This document shows positions 47,065-55,272 of a stretch of DNA of 64,000 nt, one piece after another. Below the pieces are notes generated by a model. That model made no database searches, was not told the DNA's origin, and saw nothing but the letters and a program-made list of their open reading frames with translations. Source of the DNA: a virus; the IMG/VR virus record IMGVR_UViG_3300030329_003334, positions 1 to 64,000 of that record; one strand, 5' to 3'. Within the stretch, counting starts at the first letter, position 1. Each line of letters starts with the position of its first letter. The translations under genes and the position numbers were made by a program.

Positions 47065-47745
47065 TTAGTTATAATATTCGTTTATAGTTTTAATTACATT
47101 ACTTATATCATTTGGAATCTTAAATTCAAACATATCTCTAGGAGATTTTGCAGTTGTAGTTCCATCAGATTGAGTTATAAAATTATATATTCTCTCACCG
47201 TCAGCATTTAAAGACACGTCTGTAAATAATACTACAGTAAACATACCCTCCATAGTTATTACATTATCTACTAATTTGCCTACAGTTTTAAATTTAAGTC
47301 TTCTACTACCTGATAAATCTGTAGATTGCTCAGCATGCCCAATCATTACAAAATTAATATCTTCTCTCATATTTTTACCAGCTGTAGCGATCTCCCATGC
47401 ATGTAATCCTATCTCTGTAAATTTATCAAATCCACGTTCATTGGCCCTACGCATGTATTCATTAGCCATTATATATTGAAAATCATCTATAATTACATTC
47501 TTAATATGAGGCATATTTTCATCTATATGTTTCATAGTTTGTACTATAGTAGAAGCTCTATCAGATTCTATATAATTACCTTGAGGATTTTCTTTAGATA
47601 ATTTAGTATAATTACCTTTCCATCCTCTAAATGGCATAGGCTTATTACCTACATTTACAATGAATGTTTCTTTAGGGTCTAAGTTTTCTAAACTAGTGGA
47701 CTTCCCTGAACCACTTTCTCCGATAATTAAAATTTCTTGTGACAT
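47065..47745 (-). CDS. Sak4-like RecA-fold ATPase (recombination mediator)
   Basis: 226 residues. Walker A IGESGSGKST (8-17) and Walker B NVIIDDFQYI (83-92) are followed by FVMIGHAEQSTD, a RecA-like sensor region. Size and motif spacing fit the AAA_24 / Sak4 family, ATPases that promote annealing together with phage SSB. The gene is one base downstream of DnaB and upstream of SSB, consistent with a recombination-replication module shared by crAss-like phages. Confidence 0.85.
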   Translation of the reverse strand: MSQEILIIGESGSGKSTSLENLDPKETFIVNVGNKPMPFRGWKGNYTKLSKENPQGNYIESDRASTIVQTMKHIDENMPHIKNVIIDDFQYIMANEYMRRANERGFDKFTEIGLHAWEIATAGKNMREDINFVMIGHAEQSTDLSGSRRLKFKTVGKLVDNVITMEGMFTVVLFTDVSLNADGERIYNFITQSDGTTTAKSPRDMFEFKIPNDISNVIKTINEYYN

Positions 47746-47746
47746 T

Positions 47747-48790
47747 TTATTCTTTTTTGTTATTATTTATTTTATCTATATCTTCTATTTTTAACTGACC
47801 TTTTTCATCAGGTATATCATATTCATCTACTCTATTATATTTTAATATGTCTACCATACTCATTACTATTCCAGATTCTCCATCTCTATTTTTTAAAATA
47901 TGCCAATATATCATTGGTTGTGATGGTTTTTCAGGATTAATAACAGGTAAATGATGTGGGCCATATGTTTGCATATTAAGCATATATGGTTTATGTGTAA
48001 TTAAAACATAATCTGATCCATGAAATACAGCATCTGATCCAAAAATATCTTTTTTCATAGGATAATTTTGCATAGGATTAGTCATTCTATCAGATTTTTC
48101 TATCTCTCTATTTAACTGACTTATAACTATAAATATACATTTAATTTCCTTTTTAGCTAGCATCATCATTCTATATAATTTTACTAAACTTTCTCTTTCA
48201 CTGTCTCCAGCTTTATGTTTAGTTAATAAAGTGTGATCTATTAATATTACAGTTCCGTATTCTTCATCTTGAGTTTTAGTTTTTCTCATCTCATGAAAAT
48301 GCATAATAGTATGATACATCTCTTCTACTGTACCAGGAATATCTACATAATATATACTATATTTTCTAGATATACTATTTACTACATTCTCTGCTCGTTG
48401 ATACATTTCATCATCTAAGTCTTCATTGCTAGAATATAACTGACCTACAGTTCTATATAATTTATGAGATATTTTTCTACCTACTTGTTTCATTGCTAGC
48501 ATCTCAAAGTTAAATGATAATACTGAAAAATTTTCATCAGGATTGTTATCAAAAAGACTAGTTTCTAAATCATTTGCTATACTTGATTTACCAGAACCAG
48601 ACATTCCTGCTATTGTCATTATCACGTTCCAATCTAATCCACCCATAGTTGCTTTATTAAACTTATCCCATCTAGTTGCTAAAGAATGTACTAATCCTTT
48701 TCTACGTTGATCTATGTATTCTAAGATTTCTTTTCCTGCATTTCTAATATGAGAATAAGTTAATGTTTTTTTAGATGACTTTTCCTCCAT
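47747..48790 (-). CDS. dnaB: DnaB-type replicative helicase
   Basis: 347 residues. RecA-fold helicase core with Walker A AGMSGSGKSS (61-70), motif 1a LSFNFEM (E96), Walker B TVILIDHTLL (180-189) and VISQLNREIE (222-231). It lacks the N-terminal interaction domain of cellular DnaB (usually about 450 residues), as is common in phages. It would form a hexamer that unwinds DNA at the fork together with the primase. Its start overlaps the probable loader gene by 20 bases, suggesting coupled translation. Confidence 0.88.
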   Translation of the reverse strand: MEEKSSKKTLTYSHIRNAGKEILEYIDQRRKGLVHSLATRWDKFNKATMGGLDWNVIMTIAGMSGSGKSSIANDLETSLFDNNPDENFSVLSFNFEMLAMKQVGRKISHKLYRTVGQLYSSNEDLDDEMYQRAENVVNSISRKYSIYYVDIPGTVEEMYHTIMHFHEMRKTKTQDEEYGTVILIDHTLLTKHKAGDSERESLVKLYRMMMLAKKEIKCIFIVISQLNREIEKSDRMTNPMQNYPMKKDIFGSDAVFHGSDYVLITHKPYMLNMQTYGPHHLPVINPEKPSQPMIYWHILKNRDGESGIVMSMVDILKYNRVDEYDIPDEKGQLKIEDIDKINNNKKE

Positions 48791-49433
48791 AATCTATGTT
48801 GTTGTTGTTATTATTATTTGTATTTTTCATGTGCTCTTGTACATCTATATATACTTCATCTCTTAAATAATTTTTAAGAGTTTTAATATACATCATTTTT
48901 CCGCTTTTTTTCAAATTATCTACATAATAAGATAAAAGTTCTAACATTTTTTGATGCTTAAGTTTATTAGATTTTAAAATGCCTATATATATTTCTTTGC
49001 ATAATTTTTTCTGTAATCTTAAACTTGATTCTGCTCCATTAGATCTCAAAGTGCTTAAAGGATATGCTTCATAAAATTCTTCAAATTCTTTAATATACTT
49101 TTCTAATGCTAAATCGTTTAGATCATCATCTCCTAATAGTAAATTATCAGCTTTAGCGTCTGCAAAACTATCTACCATAGATTTAATAAATCTTATTCCT
49201 TTAGCGGTTGGCTTAAATCCATCCAAATTAACTTCTTTGGCATCTCTTCTCACCATTATATATTTTGCTTTGACTAAAGGAGCAACATCTTTCATTGTTA
49301 TTGTATCTATTTCTTTATAAGTACGTAATAAATATACTTTATTATATACATAACAATATATTATAAAATAATCTTTTAGACTTAAGTTATTATCTATTAA
49401 TATGTTGATAAAAGGTTTTCCAAATGGTATCAT
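48771..49433 (-). CDS. Probable replication initiator / helicase loader
   Basis: 220 residues. The first 90 residues look like a winged-helix domain (LSLKDYFIIYCYVYNKVYLL, then VRRDAKEVNLDGFKPTAKGI). The second half, FEEFYEAYP followed by RLQKKLCKEIYIGIL and MMYIKTLKNYLRDEVY, resembles the C-terminal region of phage replication proteins that load DnaB. The tail contains an Asn run coded by a short AAC/AAT microsatellite. Direct overlap with dnaB supports the assignment, which remains an inference. Confidence 0.6.
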   Translation of the reverse strand: MIPFGKPFINILIDNNLSLKDYFIIYCYVYNKVYLLRTYKEIDTITMKDVAPLVKAKYIMVRRDAKEVNLDGFKPTAKGIRFIKSMVDSFADAKADNLLLGDDDLNDLALEKYIKEFEEFYEAYPLSTLRSNGAESSLRLQKKLCKEIYIGILKSNKLKHQKMLELLSYYVDNLKKSGKMMYIKTLKNYLRDEVYIDVQEHMKNTNNNNNNNIDYGGKVI

Positions 49434-49666
49434 TTTCCTTTTTTAATTTCTGCTTCCCATTCAGCCCAAGTTTCATGCATTTGTTCTGCTTGTTCCGCTG
49501 TTATAAATTGTTTTTCTTTTAAATGTATTTTATGATCATGTTCTTCTTCAAAAAATATTTCTTTTGTTTTAGTAGCTTTATATATATTCCACAATTTTCC
49601 TCTAAAAAATATTCTTTTAATCTTTTCCTTCTTCTGGTTTGCTAGCTTTTTTAACTGTTGTATCAT
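49430..49666 (-). CDS. Small charged protein, unknown
   Basis: 78 residues, Lys/Glu-rich (LANQKKEKIKRIFF and EQAEQMHETWAEWEAEIKK), not recognised. The stop overlaps the next ATG (ATGA), and the first 16 codons overlap the 3' end of the upstream gene, so the true start may be internal. No motif. Confidence 0.5.
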   Translation of the reverse strand: MIQQLKKLANQKKEKIKRIFFRGKLWNIYKATKTKEIFFEEEHDHKIHLKEKQFITAEQAEQMHETWAEWEAEIKKGK

Positions 49667-49955
49667 AATTTGTAAAGTTTAGTGAAATTAATAATAAAAT
49701 TATATATCCTGCTAGATCCCATAATGAATCTGCTGTCTTACTTGTAATTCCTCCATTTTGTAATCTATGTAGTTTATCATCTATTCTACAACATAATCCA
49801 AATTGTTTAGGAGTCATTGCTTCCATATTCGATTTTGTTCCAAATATAGGATCTCCTTGAGTAGCAGAATCACCATAGTCTTGATTTTTAGCAGTAAGTA
49901 AATTAATTAATTGTTCACCTACTTTTTTAATTTTCCATTGTGTGTGTTTTTCCAT
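49617..49955 (-). CDS. Nucleotide-modification-associated (DUF1599/Nmad1-like) protein
   Basis: 112 residues. The pattern LLTAKNQDYGDSATQGDPIF, CRIDDKLHRLQNGG and DSLWDLAGYIILLL matches the family known as nucleotide modification associated domain 1 (DUF1599), an all-alpha MazG-like fold. Family members occur in phages and are thought to act on nucleotides. The C-terminal 16 residues (VKKASKPEEGKD) overlap the next gene. First gene after an RNA-fold gap. Possible role: hydrolysing or sorting nucleotides for phage DNA synthesis; no other modification enzyme was seen in the window. Confidence 0.7.
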   Translation of the reverse strand: MEKHTQWKIKKVGEQLINLLTAKNQDYGDSATQGDPIFGTKSNMEAMTPKQFGLCCRIDDKLHRLQNGGITSKTADSLWDLAGYIILLLISLNFTNYDTTVKKASKPEEGKD

Positions 49956-49968
49956 AATTTTAATTTTA

Positions 49969-50082
49969 AAGGGCGAGGTCGGCCAAGTATTTATGGTGGC
50001 AGTCTCCCTATCATATAAACCACATTTGACATTTTTAAAGCTAGCTCGTTAGACTCTAAAATACTCAACCTGTTTGGCCCTT
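49969..50082 (-). ncRNA. Intercistronic RNA fold with 19-bp three-part closing stem
   Basis: Minus-strand RNA between the SF2 helicase gene and the DUF1599 gene. Pairing parts in plus coordinates: AAGGGC 49969-49974 with GCCCTT 50077-50082; AGGTCG 49976-49981 with CAACCT 50066-50071 (one wobble); AGTATTT 49986-49992 with AAATACT 50059-50065. The enclosed region can form AGTCT/AGACT and GTGG/CCAC helices. Only a three-base U run follows, so termination is doubtful. Confidence 0.55.
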
Positions 50083-51259
50083 ATGTTAATATTTCATTTA
50101 ATGTTTCTATCCATTCACAGTTATAATCATTTTGAGTTCTCTTTCGTACCCATTTAACTTCCTGAGTACCACGTACATAGAGATTTATATACAAAGCTTG
50201 TTTACCTTCTATCATTCTTAATACTCTACCTCTTCTTTGTATATTATCTAATGCTTTAGAACTACCTGCAGCACATATTCCAAGAGAACATTCTGGTACA
50301 TTTAAACCAGCATTTAATGCTTTAACAGAACTTATTAATCTTACTTTAGTTCTTCCATCACCGAATTCTTTGAGAGCTCGTTTCTTGTCTTTAAGTTTCA
50401 TTTTAGAATGAAAAGTTATACACTCTTCTCCTAAAATATCTTGTAGATTCTCCGCAAAGTTAATACTTTGACTAAAAACAAGACCCTTTCTGTTAGGAAA
50501 TTTATTAACAATTTTCTTGATTAATTCTACTTTATTTACAGCATTATAGCAAATATTTTTCCTTTTTTGCATTGCCATATAAAATATATTTGCCCATTTA
50601 GCTTCTTCTTTATCTTTAGAATTCTTTAATTTTGTAGCATTCTCAAAAGCTACAAATCTACCTCCTAATTCATTAGTTGCTTTATTAAATAATGTATCAA
50701 ATCTCTTATATTCTTTAACTTCTTCTTCGGTAAAACTTACTCCTAAATTATATACTTTATATGGTGATACTAATTCTAGATCTAATGCATCTAAAGTATC
50801 TGTTTTTTTAATTGTAGGCGCAAATCCTTTTAGATATTCTTTATATTCATCATTTTCTGGTTCTGTAGCTGTTAAACAATATATATTATCAAAACTATTA
50901 TTTTCGTATAAGTTTCTATATTCATAAGATAAAGTAGTATGTACTTCATCTACTATTAATATAGAACAGGTATAATTTTCCCATTTGTATACAGTTTGTA
51001 TACATTGTATATCTATTCGATCTTTATATTTAGATAATTTCCATTTTTTTAATTCATTTGGCCATTCATTATCTCTTAAATTTTCAGTAGGAACAACTAT
51101 TAAAGCCTTATTATATATATCTTTAGATAAAATATGATCAATTGCCATTAATCCCATTTTAGTTTTACCTATACCTGTAGCTGCTATAGAAGTTCCTTTA
51201 CAATTATTATTTATCCACGCATCTATATGTTCTTTTTGTTCTTTATCTTTATTATTCAT
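50081..51259 (-). CDS. SF2 DNA/RNA helicase
   Basis: 392 residues. Motif I ATGIGKT (27-33), motif II VDEVH (103-107), motif III LTATE (129-133) and motif VI QRRGRVLR (341-348) are complete, giving a short two-domain superfamily 2 helicase of the DEAD/DEVH type. Such helicases are part of the crAss-like replication set and may remodel recombination intermediates or assist origin melting. It overlaps its upstream neighbour (ATGA) and its stop forms part of the following RNA stem. Confidence 0.88.
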   Translation of the reverse strand: MNNKDKEQKEHIDAWINNNCKGTSIAATGIGKTKMGLMAIDHILSKDIYNKALIVVPTENLRDNEWPNELKKWKLSKYKDRIDIQCIQTVYKWENYTCSILIVDEVHTTLSYEYRNLYENNSFDNIYCLTATEPENDEYKEYLKGFAPTIKKTDTLDALDLELVSPYKVYNLGVSFTEEEVKEYKRFDTLFNKATNELGGRFVAFENATKLKNSKDKEEAKWANIFYMAMQKRKNICYNAVNKVELIKKIVNKFPNRKGLVFSQSINFAENLQDILGEECITFHSKMKLKDKKRALKEFGDGRTKVRLISSVKALNAGLNVPECSLGICAAGSSKALDNIQRRGRVLRMIEGKQALYINLYVRGTQEVKWVRKRTQNDYNCEWIETLNEILT

Positions 51260-51507
51260 ATTAAAATATTTATAATTTTTCTAAATCTTGCCATTACTTG
51301 TGTAAAAGTTTTGGAAGATTTATTATAATACATTGGACTTAGAGGTACAAACTGATGCTTTTCCATTGTTTCATTTACTCCCTTTTGTAATCTTTTTTTA
51401 TTAGGACCTTCAGCTAAAATAACTTCTTCTATATCAGGCATAAACCTATCGTGAGGCCCTCTGTCATTACCAAAAAGCTGTTTTTTCTTTTTTGTTTGTT
51501 TTTTCAT
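51256..51507 (-). CDS. Small basic protein, unknown
   Basis: 83 residues, basic N-terminus (KKQTKKKKQLFG) then a mixed segment (DIEEVILAEGPNKKRLQKGV, FTQVMARFRKIINILI). Not recognised. It is the first gene after the kissing-loop RNA region and overlaps the SF2 helicase start by four bases, so probably co-translated with it. May be a helicase partner. Confidence 0.55.
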   Translation of the reverse strand: MKKQTKKKKQLFGNDRGPHDRFMPDIEEVILAEGPNKKRLQKGVNETMEKHQFVPLSPMYYNKSSKTFTQVMARFRKIINILI

Positions 51508-51524
51508 GTTGTGTGTAATTTAAT

Positions 51525-51548
51525 AAAAGAGCGGGTAAGCGCTCTTTT
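51525..51548 (-). terminator. Terminator-like hairpin with CTTACC loop
   Basis: AAAAGAGCG (51525-51533) and CGCTCTTTT (51540-51548) form a perfect 9-bp stem. On the minus strand the 3' arm ends in UUUU. Its six-base loop (CTTACC on the minus strand) is the exact complement of the loop in the hairpin at 51576-51597. Confidence 0.75.
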
Positions 51549-51575
51549 GGTACTACGACTGATAAAACAAGTATT

Positions 51576-51597
51576 AGTTCTAGCTTACCCTAGAACT
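51576..51597 (-). ncRNA. Hairpin whose loop complements the downstream terminator loop
   Basis: AGTTCTAG (51576-51583) and CTAGAACT (51590-51597) give a perfect 8-bp stem. On the minus strand the loop is GGTAAG, able to form six Watson-Crick pairs with the loop of the terminator hairpin 27 bases further on. Upstream in the same 216-base gap are a 7-bp hairpin over the previous stop codon (51694-51700 with 51721-51727) and an imperfect purine/pyrimidine stem (51606-51619 with 51670-51682). Confidence 0.65.
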
Positions 51598-51723
51598 GTA
51601 AAAAGGAAAGAAAGAGAAATTGCATAACTGTATGTATATTACTAACGCAATATTTCATATACTATCTAGTTTTCTCTCTTTCTAACCTATTAATTAAAGG
51701 CAGAAATCATGACATAACGACCT

Positions 51724-51972
51724 TTAATCATTTTTATCTTCTTTAAATACTACAGTTTTAAATCTATCATCTTCTGGATTATTATCTGTATATTTATTTT
51801 TCCATTTATCTACCTCTGCAAAATATAGTTTTCTGAATTTATCTAATTCTTCTCGCGTATCTTTAATTTCTATTGATACTACAGAAAACGTTAACAACGA
51901 TCCAAGTATTGCTCCTCCTGCTATTGATATAGCTATTACCAGTAAAGGTACAAATATATTTGTATATTCCAT
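51724..51972 (-). CDS. Membrane-anchored coiled-coil protein
   Basis: 82 residues. One membrane segment (VPLLVIAISIAGGAILGSLL) near the N-terminus is followed by a charged coiled-coil-like region (EIKDTREELDKFRKLYFAEV) and a polar tail. The layout resembles i-spanin-like or membrane-tether proteins, but no partner was identified. Starts overlap the upstream stop by one base. Confidence 0.55.
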   Translation of the reverse strand: MEYTNIFVPLLVIAISIAGGAILGSLLTFSVVSIEIKDTREELDKFRKLYFAEVDKWKNKYTDNNPEDDRFKTVVFKEDKND

Positions 51973-52217
51973 TATTTCTTAAATTTAATATGTTTTATTT
52001 TTATTTTACTTATACAAGATTCAATTTTAATTATATCTATGTATCCATTTTTATCATAAGGAACATAGTCTAATCCTGTAATTTTATTAAACTTCTTCAT
52101 ATCATTATCTATTAGATTTAATATATACTTTTGAAAATCTATCATTTTCTGAAGTTCTTCTCTGAATTGTTTTTTAGTTATTTTATTCTTTTTTAACTTT
52201 TTAATTGTTTCTTTCAT
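51972..52217 (-). CDS. Small lysine-rich protein, unknown
   Basis: 81 residues, strongly basic, helical (MKETIKKLKKNKITKKQFRE), with a conserved-looking patch GLDYVPYDKNGYIDII. Not recognised. First gene after the RNA fold that follows the DNA polymerase gene. Might bind nucleic acid because of its charge. Confidence 0.5.
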   Translation of the reverse strand: MKETIKKLKKNKITKKQFREELQKMIDFQKYILNLIDNDMKKFNKITGLDYVPYDKNGYIDIIKIESCISKIKIKHIKFKK

Positions 52218-52233
52218 AATTTTAAATATTAAA

Positions 52234-52366
52234 TAAAAAAGAAGAGAGTCCAGCTGACCTGAGTAACGTTGTTGTACCCTTCAGGAATAAACCACTATAG
52301 TGTTTCGTTTAATTTATTCTCTGGGGAATCTATTTCCAGTACTTCTGAGGTATGAAACTCTCTTCT
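52234..52366 (-). ncRNA. Branched intercistronic RNA closed by a 10-bp stem with U tract
   Basis: AGAAGAGAGT (52240-52249) pairs perfectly with ACTCTCTTCT (52357-52366). Inside are GAATAAA/TTTATTC (52285-52291 with 52313-52319), CCTGA/TCAGG (52258-52262 with 52281-52285) and CTGG/CCAG (52321-52324 with 52336-52339). On the minus strand the outer stem is followed by a U run (A residues 52235-52239). It fills the gap between DNA polymerase and the next gene. Confidence 0.6.
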
Positions 52367-52377
52367 ATTTATATTAT

Positions 52378-54276
52378 TTATTTACACCATTTATCTGATA
52401 TATTTTCATCTACAACCATATCAACGTCTTTGCAGATAACTTTACCTGCTGCTAACATTAATTTTTCTTGCTGACTTACCCAATGATCTACATAATCTTC
52501 TCTTACTTCACAAGTTATTTCATCATGTACTTGTGAAACTATTCTAACTTTATCATGTAAATTATTCATTATAATATAATCAGCAATCCAGGCTAATGCT
52601 TGTTTTATCATATCAGCTCCTGATCCTTGAATCGGTGTATTTTTAGATGCTCGTTCAATTTCGCCTAATCTTTGAAATTTATGAGAATTTGGCATAGTGT
52701 CTAAATCTTTATGATCTTCAAACCATCTAATCCTTCTATAAGGCTTAAATGTTTTAATATATCCATATTTTTTCCCATAATTACCTAATGAATTAAGAAA
52801 CTTTTTAATTTTAGGCAAAGACTCAAAATATTTATCAATAAAATGTTTAGCATCTGTCTGTGGTATATCTAAAGTATCTGCTAATTTCATATATGACATG
52901 CCATAAGCTAAACCAAAATTAATAGTTTTGGCTACATCTCTGTAAGATTTACCTCTTAAAAAATCAGGTTTATTTTTAACTTTATTTATATCTATATCAA
53001 ATACTAAAGCAGCTACTTTACCGTGAACATCTTCTCCTTTATTAAATGCAGTTAACCACATAGGGTCCTTCGATCCCTCAGCAATTAATCTTAACTCCTG
53101 GCCTGAATAATCCATAGTAACTAATTTCCATCCTTCTTCAGCATGAAAACAGTTTCTATATTTATCATCAGCTGGTATATTTTGCATATTAGGATAACTC
53201 TGATATGAATATTTACCTTTTTGCCCAGAAGACACACGACCTGTATTTAATATTTGCCAAAATACAGTATGTATTTTTTGACTACTTTTATTTAAATATT
53301 TAATAAATTCTTTACCATATGTAGTTCTTAATTTAGCTTTCTTTCTATAATCTATTATAGTTTTAATAAGAATATGCTGCTTCTGCCTTTTAAATAATTC
53401 TAACATATTAGTGTTCTGTAAACTAGGATCCAGGGTTTGTAATACTTTAGTTACCTGTGACGGGGACGACCATTTAATACCTACCTCCCTTCCTTTTTTA
53501 CCAAACATATCTAATTGAATACCAGGTAGTTTGAATTTTTCTAACTCTTTTGTAGATAGTACTATATTATCTAGTTCAGTCTCTAATTCTTGTGAAGTAT
53601 CTTCGGCATTCTTTGCTAGCTCCAGCCACCTGTCTTTATCAAAACACATACCATTCCATTCTATTTCAGCAAATGCTCTTAAGGCCCCATTTTCTAAATC
53701 TAAAACGTTCTTCAGATCTAAATTATTAATTGATTCCATTTGTTTCTCTCTTATAGGTATCAAATATTCTACATCTTTAGCACCATATATAATTTGATTT
53801 TCTGTAAATGGTTCACCTTTTTTTATTTTACTAAACTCTCCTCTAGTATCCTTTTCCATTTCTACTCCCATGTACCTAAGCAATACTTTATCTAATCCAT
53901 ATCCATATCCTCTTTTTCCACAGTTTAAGACTACCTCTGCTAACATAGTATCATATATACCATTCAATCTAAATCCAAAACTACTTAAAATAAATTTATA
54001 ATCAAATTTTAAATTATGGCCTAATTTGATCCATCTATCGTCTTCAAATAAAGGGCGTAATATACTTATATCAATATCTCTAGTATCTATAACGAACTGC
54101 ACATTCTCATCTCCAATTTGAAGCATAATAACTTTATTTTTATGCCAGTCTACTCCATCAGTTTCAGTATCTATAGCTACAAAAGTTTTATAATTAAAAT
54201 AATCTATTACATCATTTAATGTAGCTGTTTCTAAATTATTAAAAACTGTTTGTTTATTACTTATATATTTAATCAT
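52378..54276 (-). CDS. DNA polymerase I-type (family A) polymerase
   Basis: 632 residues, no 5'-nuclease domain. The proofreading exonuclease is intact: FVAIDTETD (D36, E38), GHNLKFDYKF (D92) and YGAKDVEYL (Y164, D168). The polymerase has motif A TMDYSGQELRL (D389), motif B RDVAKTINFGLAYG (R446, K450, Y458) and motif C VSQVHDEITCEV (H584, D585, E586). This is the replicative polymerase of the phage. It overlaps the upstream gene by 8 bases. crAss-like phages carry either family A or B polymerase; this one belongs to the A group. Confidence 0.93.
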   Translation of the reverse strand: MIKYISNKQTVFNNLETATLNDVIDYFNYKTFVAIDTETDGVDWHKNKVIMLQIGDENVQFVIDTRDIDISILRPLFEDDRWIKLGHNLKFDYKFILSSFGFRLNGIYDTMLAEVVLNCGKRGYGYGLDKVLLRYMGVEMEKDTRGEFSKIKKGEPFTENQIIYGAKDVEYLIPIREKQMESINNLDLKNVLDLENGALRAFAEIEWNGMCFDKDRWLELAKNAEDTSQELETELDNIVLSTKELEKFKLPGIQLDMFGKKGREVGIKWSSPSQVTKVLQTLDPSLQNTNMLELFKRQKQHILIKTIIDYRKKAKLRTTYGKEFIKYLNKSSQKIHTVFWQILNTGRVSSGQKGKYSYQSYPNMQNIPADDKYRNCFHAEEGWKLVTMDYSGQELRLIAEGSKDPMWLTAFNKGEDVHGKVAALVFDIDINKVKNKPDFLRGKSYRDVAKTINFGLAYGMSYMKLADTLDIPQTDAKHFIDKYFESLPKIKKFLNSLGNYGKKYGYIKTFKPYRRIRWFEDHKDLDTMPNSHKFQRLGEIERASKNTPIQGSGADMIKQALAWIADYIIMNNLHDKVRIVSQVHDEITCEVREDYVDHWVSQQEKLMLAAGKVICKDVDMVVDENISDKWCK

Positions 54277-54829
54277 CTTTTAATTCTTCTTTACAATCAT
54301 CACACATATTATAAGCTTTCTTTAAAAGCCCAACAAATCTACCACTCATGCTTTTAGCATCTTCACCTTCTATAATAAGGTCATCTCTAGGAATTAAACT
54401 AAGATTATTATTTTCTTCTTTTATTTCAAAACTCATTGCTGCCATATTTTCTCCTAAAAATTCAAACCATAAATTCAATAATTCTATTCTTTCTTCATGC
54501 TGAGAAGGCCTCATCTGCATTGCTTCTTCTTTAGTTAAATTTTCTGTTATTTCTCTAGGTAATGCCCAAGCTTCAGATGCAAAACAAATAATATTAGTTT
54601 CAGCTGTTCTGATCATATCTAACATTATTTCTAATACTGCGTCCTTACCATTTTGACTTTCGAATCCTTCCATAGGTAATCCAAATTTCTTTCTATAACC
54701 ATCTTTAGATAATAAAAATAAAGCTGGAGATAATCTTAAATTTTCATTTAAATATAAATTAGTAACAAACTTTAATGTAGCTAATTTAAAATCATTAATT
54801 TCTTCTTTAGTTGGTTTTTCAATTGACAT
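54269..54829 (-). CDS. Unknown protein of phage type, upstream of polymerase
   Basis: 186 residues, mixed alpha/beta, with a central ICFASEAWALPREI and PSQHEERIELLNLWFEF; I recall similar SEAW...PS.H.(D/E)R segments in uncharacterised proteins of gut and marine phages. An acidic C-terminus contains two Cys (CDDCKEELKDD). It overlaps the polymerase gene, suggesting coupled expression. No catalytic motif known. Confidence 0.55.
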   Translation of the reverse strand: MSIEKPTKEEINDFKLATLKFVTNLYLNENLRLSPALFLLSKDGYRKKFGLPMEGFESQNGKDAVLEIMLDMIRTAETNIICFASEAWALPREITENLTKEEAMQMRPSQHEERIELLNLWFEFLGENMAAMSFEIKEENNNLSLIPRDDLIIEGEDAKSMSGRFVGLLKKAYNMCDDCKEELKDD

Positions 54830-54856
54830 AATAATATAATTTATTGGTTAATACTT

Positions 54857-54980
54857 AAAAAAATACCTCAACTCTAATAGGATCCATGATCTAGATAAAA
54901 ACGGAAACTATAAAAATCTAGGTATAGTTCTTCAATGTATAAACTATACAATCCTATTAAAGTGAGGGTGAAATATTTTT
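54857..54980 (-). ncRNA. Three-way-junction intercistronic RNA with U7 tail
   Basis: P1: AATAGGAT (54876-54883) with ATCCTATT (54951-54958), extended by CCTCA (54866-54870) with TGAGG (54963-54967) and an A/U stem. P2: CTAGAT (54891-54896) with ATCTAG (54916-54921). P3: GTATAGTT (54922-54929) with AACTATAC (54942-54949). P2 and P3 abut without a spacer, favouring coaxial stacking. On the minus strand the extended P1 ends in a seven-U tract. The fold lies between two genes of the operon. Confidence 0.65.
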
Positions 54981-55272
54981 AATCTTCAGTCTCGTCAGGT
55001 GGCGTGTCTTCTGATTGTTGTTGTGCGGCTTCTATATATTTTATGGTTTGATTTACCATATCTTCTTCATGACCTTTAAATTCTTTGTAATAAGTTCCCA
55101 TTAATTTACTTGGCCATATATGTTTACCTTTAAGTTTTTGTTTTTCTATTGTTTTAATTAACTTACGTCTAGCTTTATACTCTTCATAAGTTTCTCCTTC
55201 TAATCTATATGATGCACTAGAAAATTTAAATTCTTTTTCTACAGATCTATCTTCTTTTTTATCTTTAGCCAT
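54979..55272 (-). CDS. Small charged protein, unknown
   Basis: Start taken at the ATG at 55272 (MAKDKKEDRS), which overlaps the upstream TAA as TAATG, rather than 33 bases upstream; 97 residues. Charged and helical: LEGETYEEYKARRKLIKTIE, then WPSKLMGTYYKEF and an acidic tail. Resembles small early proteins found in many phages of this type without assigned role. The stop codon abuts the three-way-junction RNA. Confidence 0.6.
   Translation of the reverse strand: MAKDKKEDRSVEKEFKFSSASYRLEGETYEEYKARRKLIKTIEKQKLKGKHIWPSKLMGTYYKEFKGHEEDMVNQTIKYIEAAQQQSEDTPPDETED

Noticed and set aside
49969-50082. tRNA gene suggested by GGGCCAA...TTGGCC pairing
   Set aside because: No T-arm, D-arm or anticodon arm of proper length; a nested three-part stem explains the symmetry better.
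53531-53797. Plus-strand frame opposite the DNA polymerase gene
   Set aside because: Antisense to the well-supported polymerase with Ser/Leu-rich content typical of shadow frames in AT-rich DNA; the same holds for other antisense frames in both blocks.
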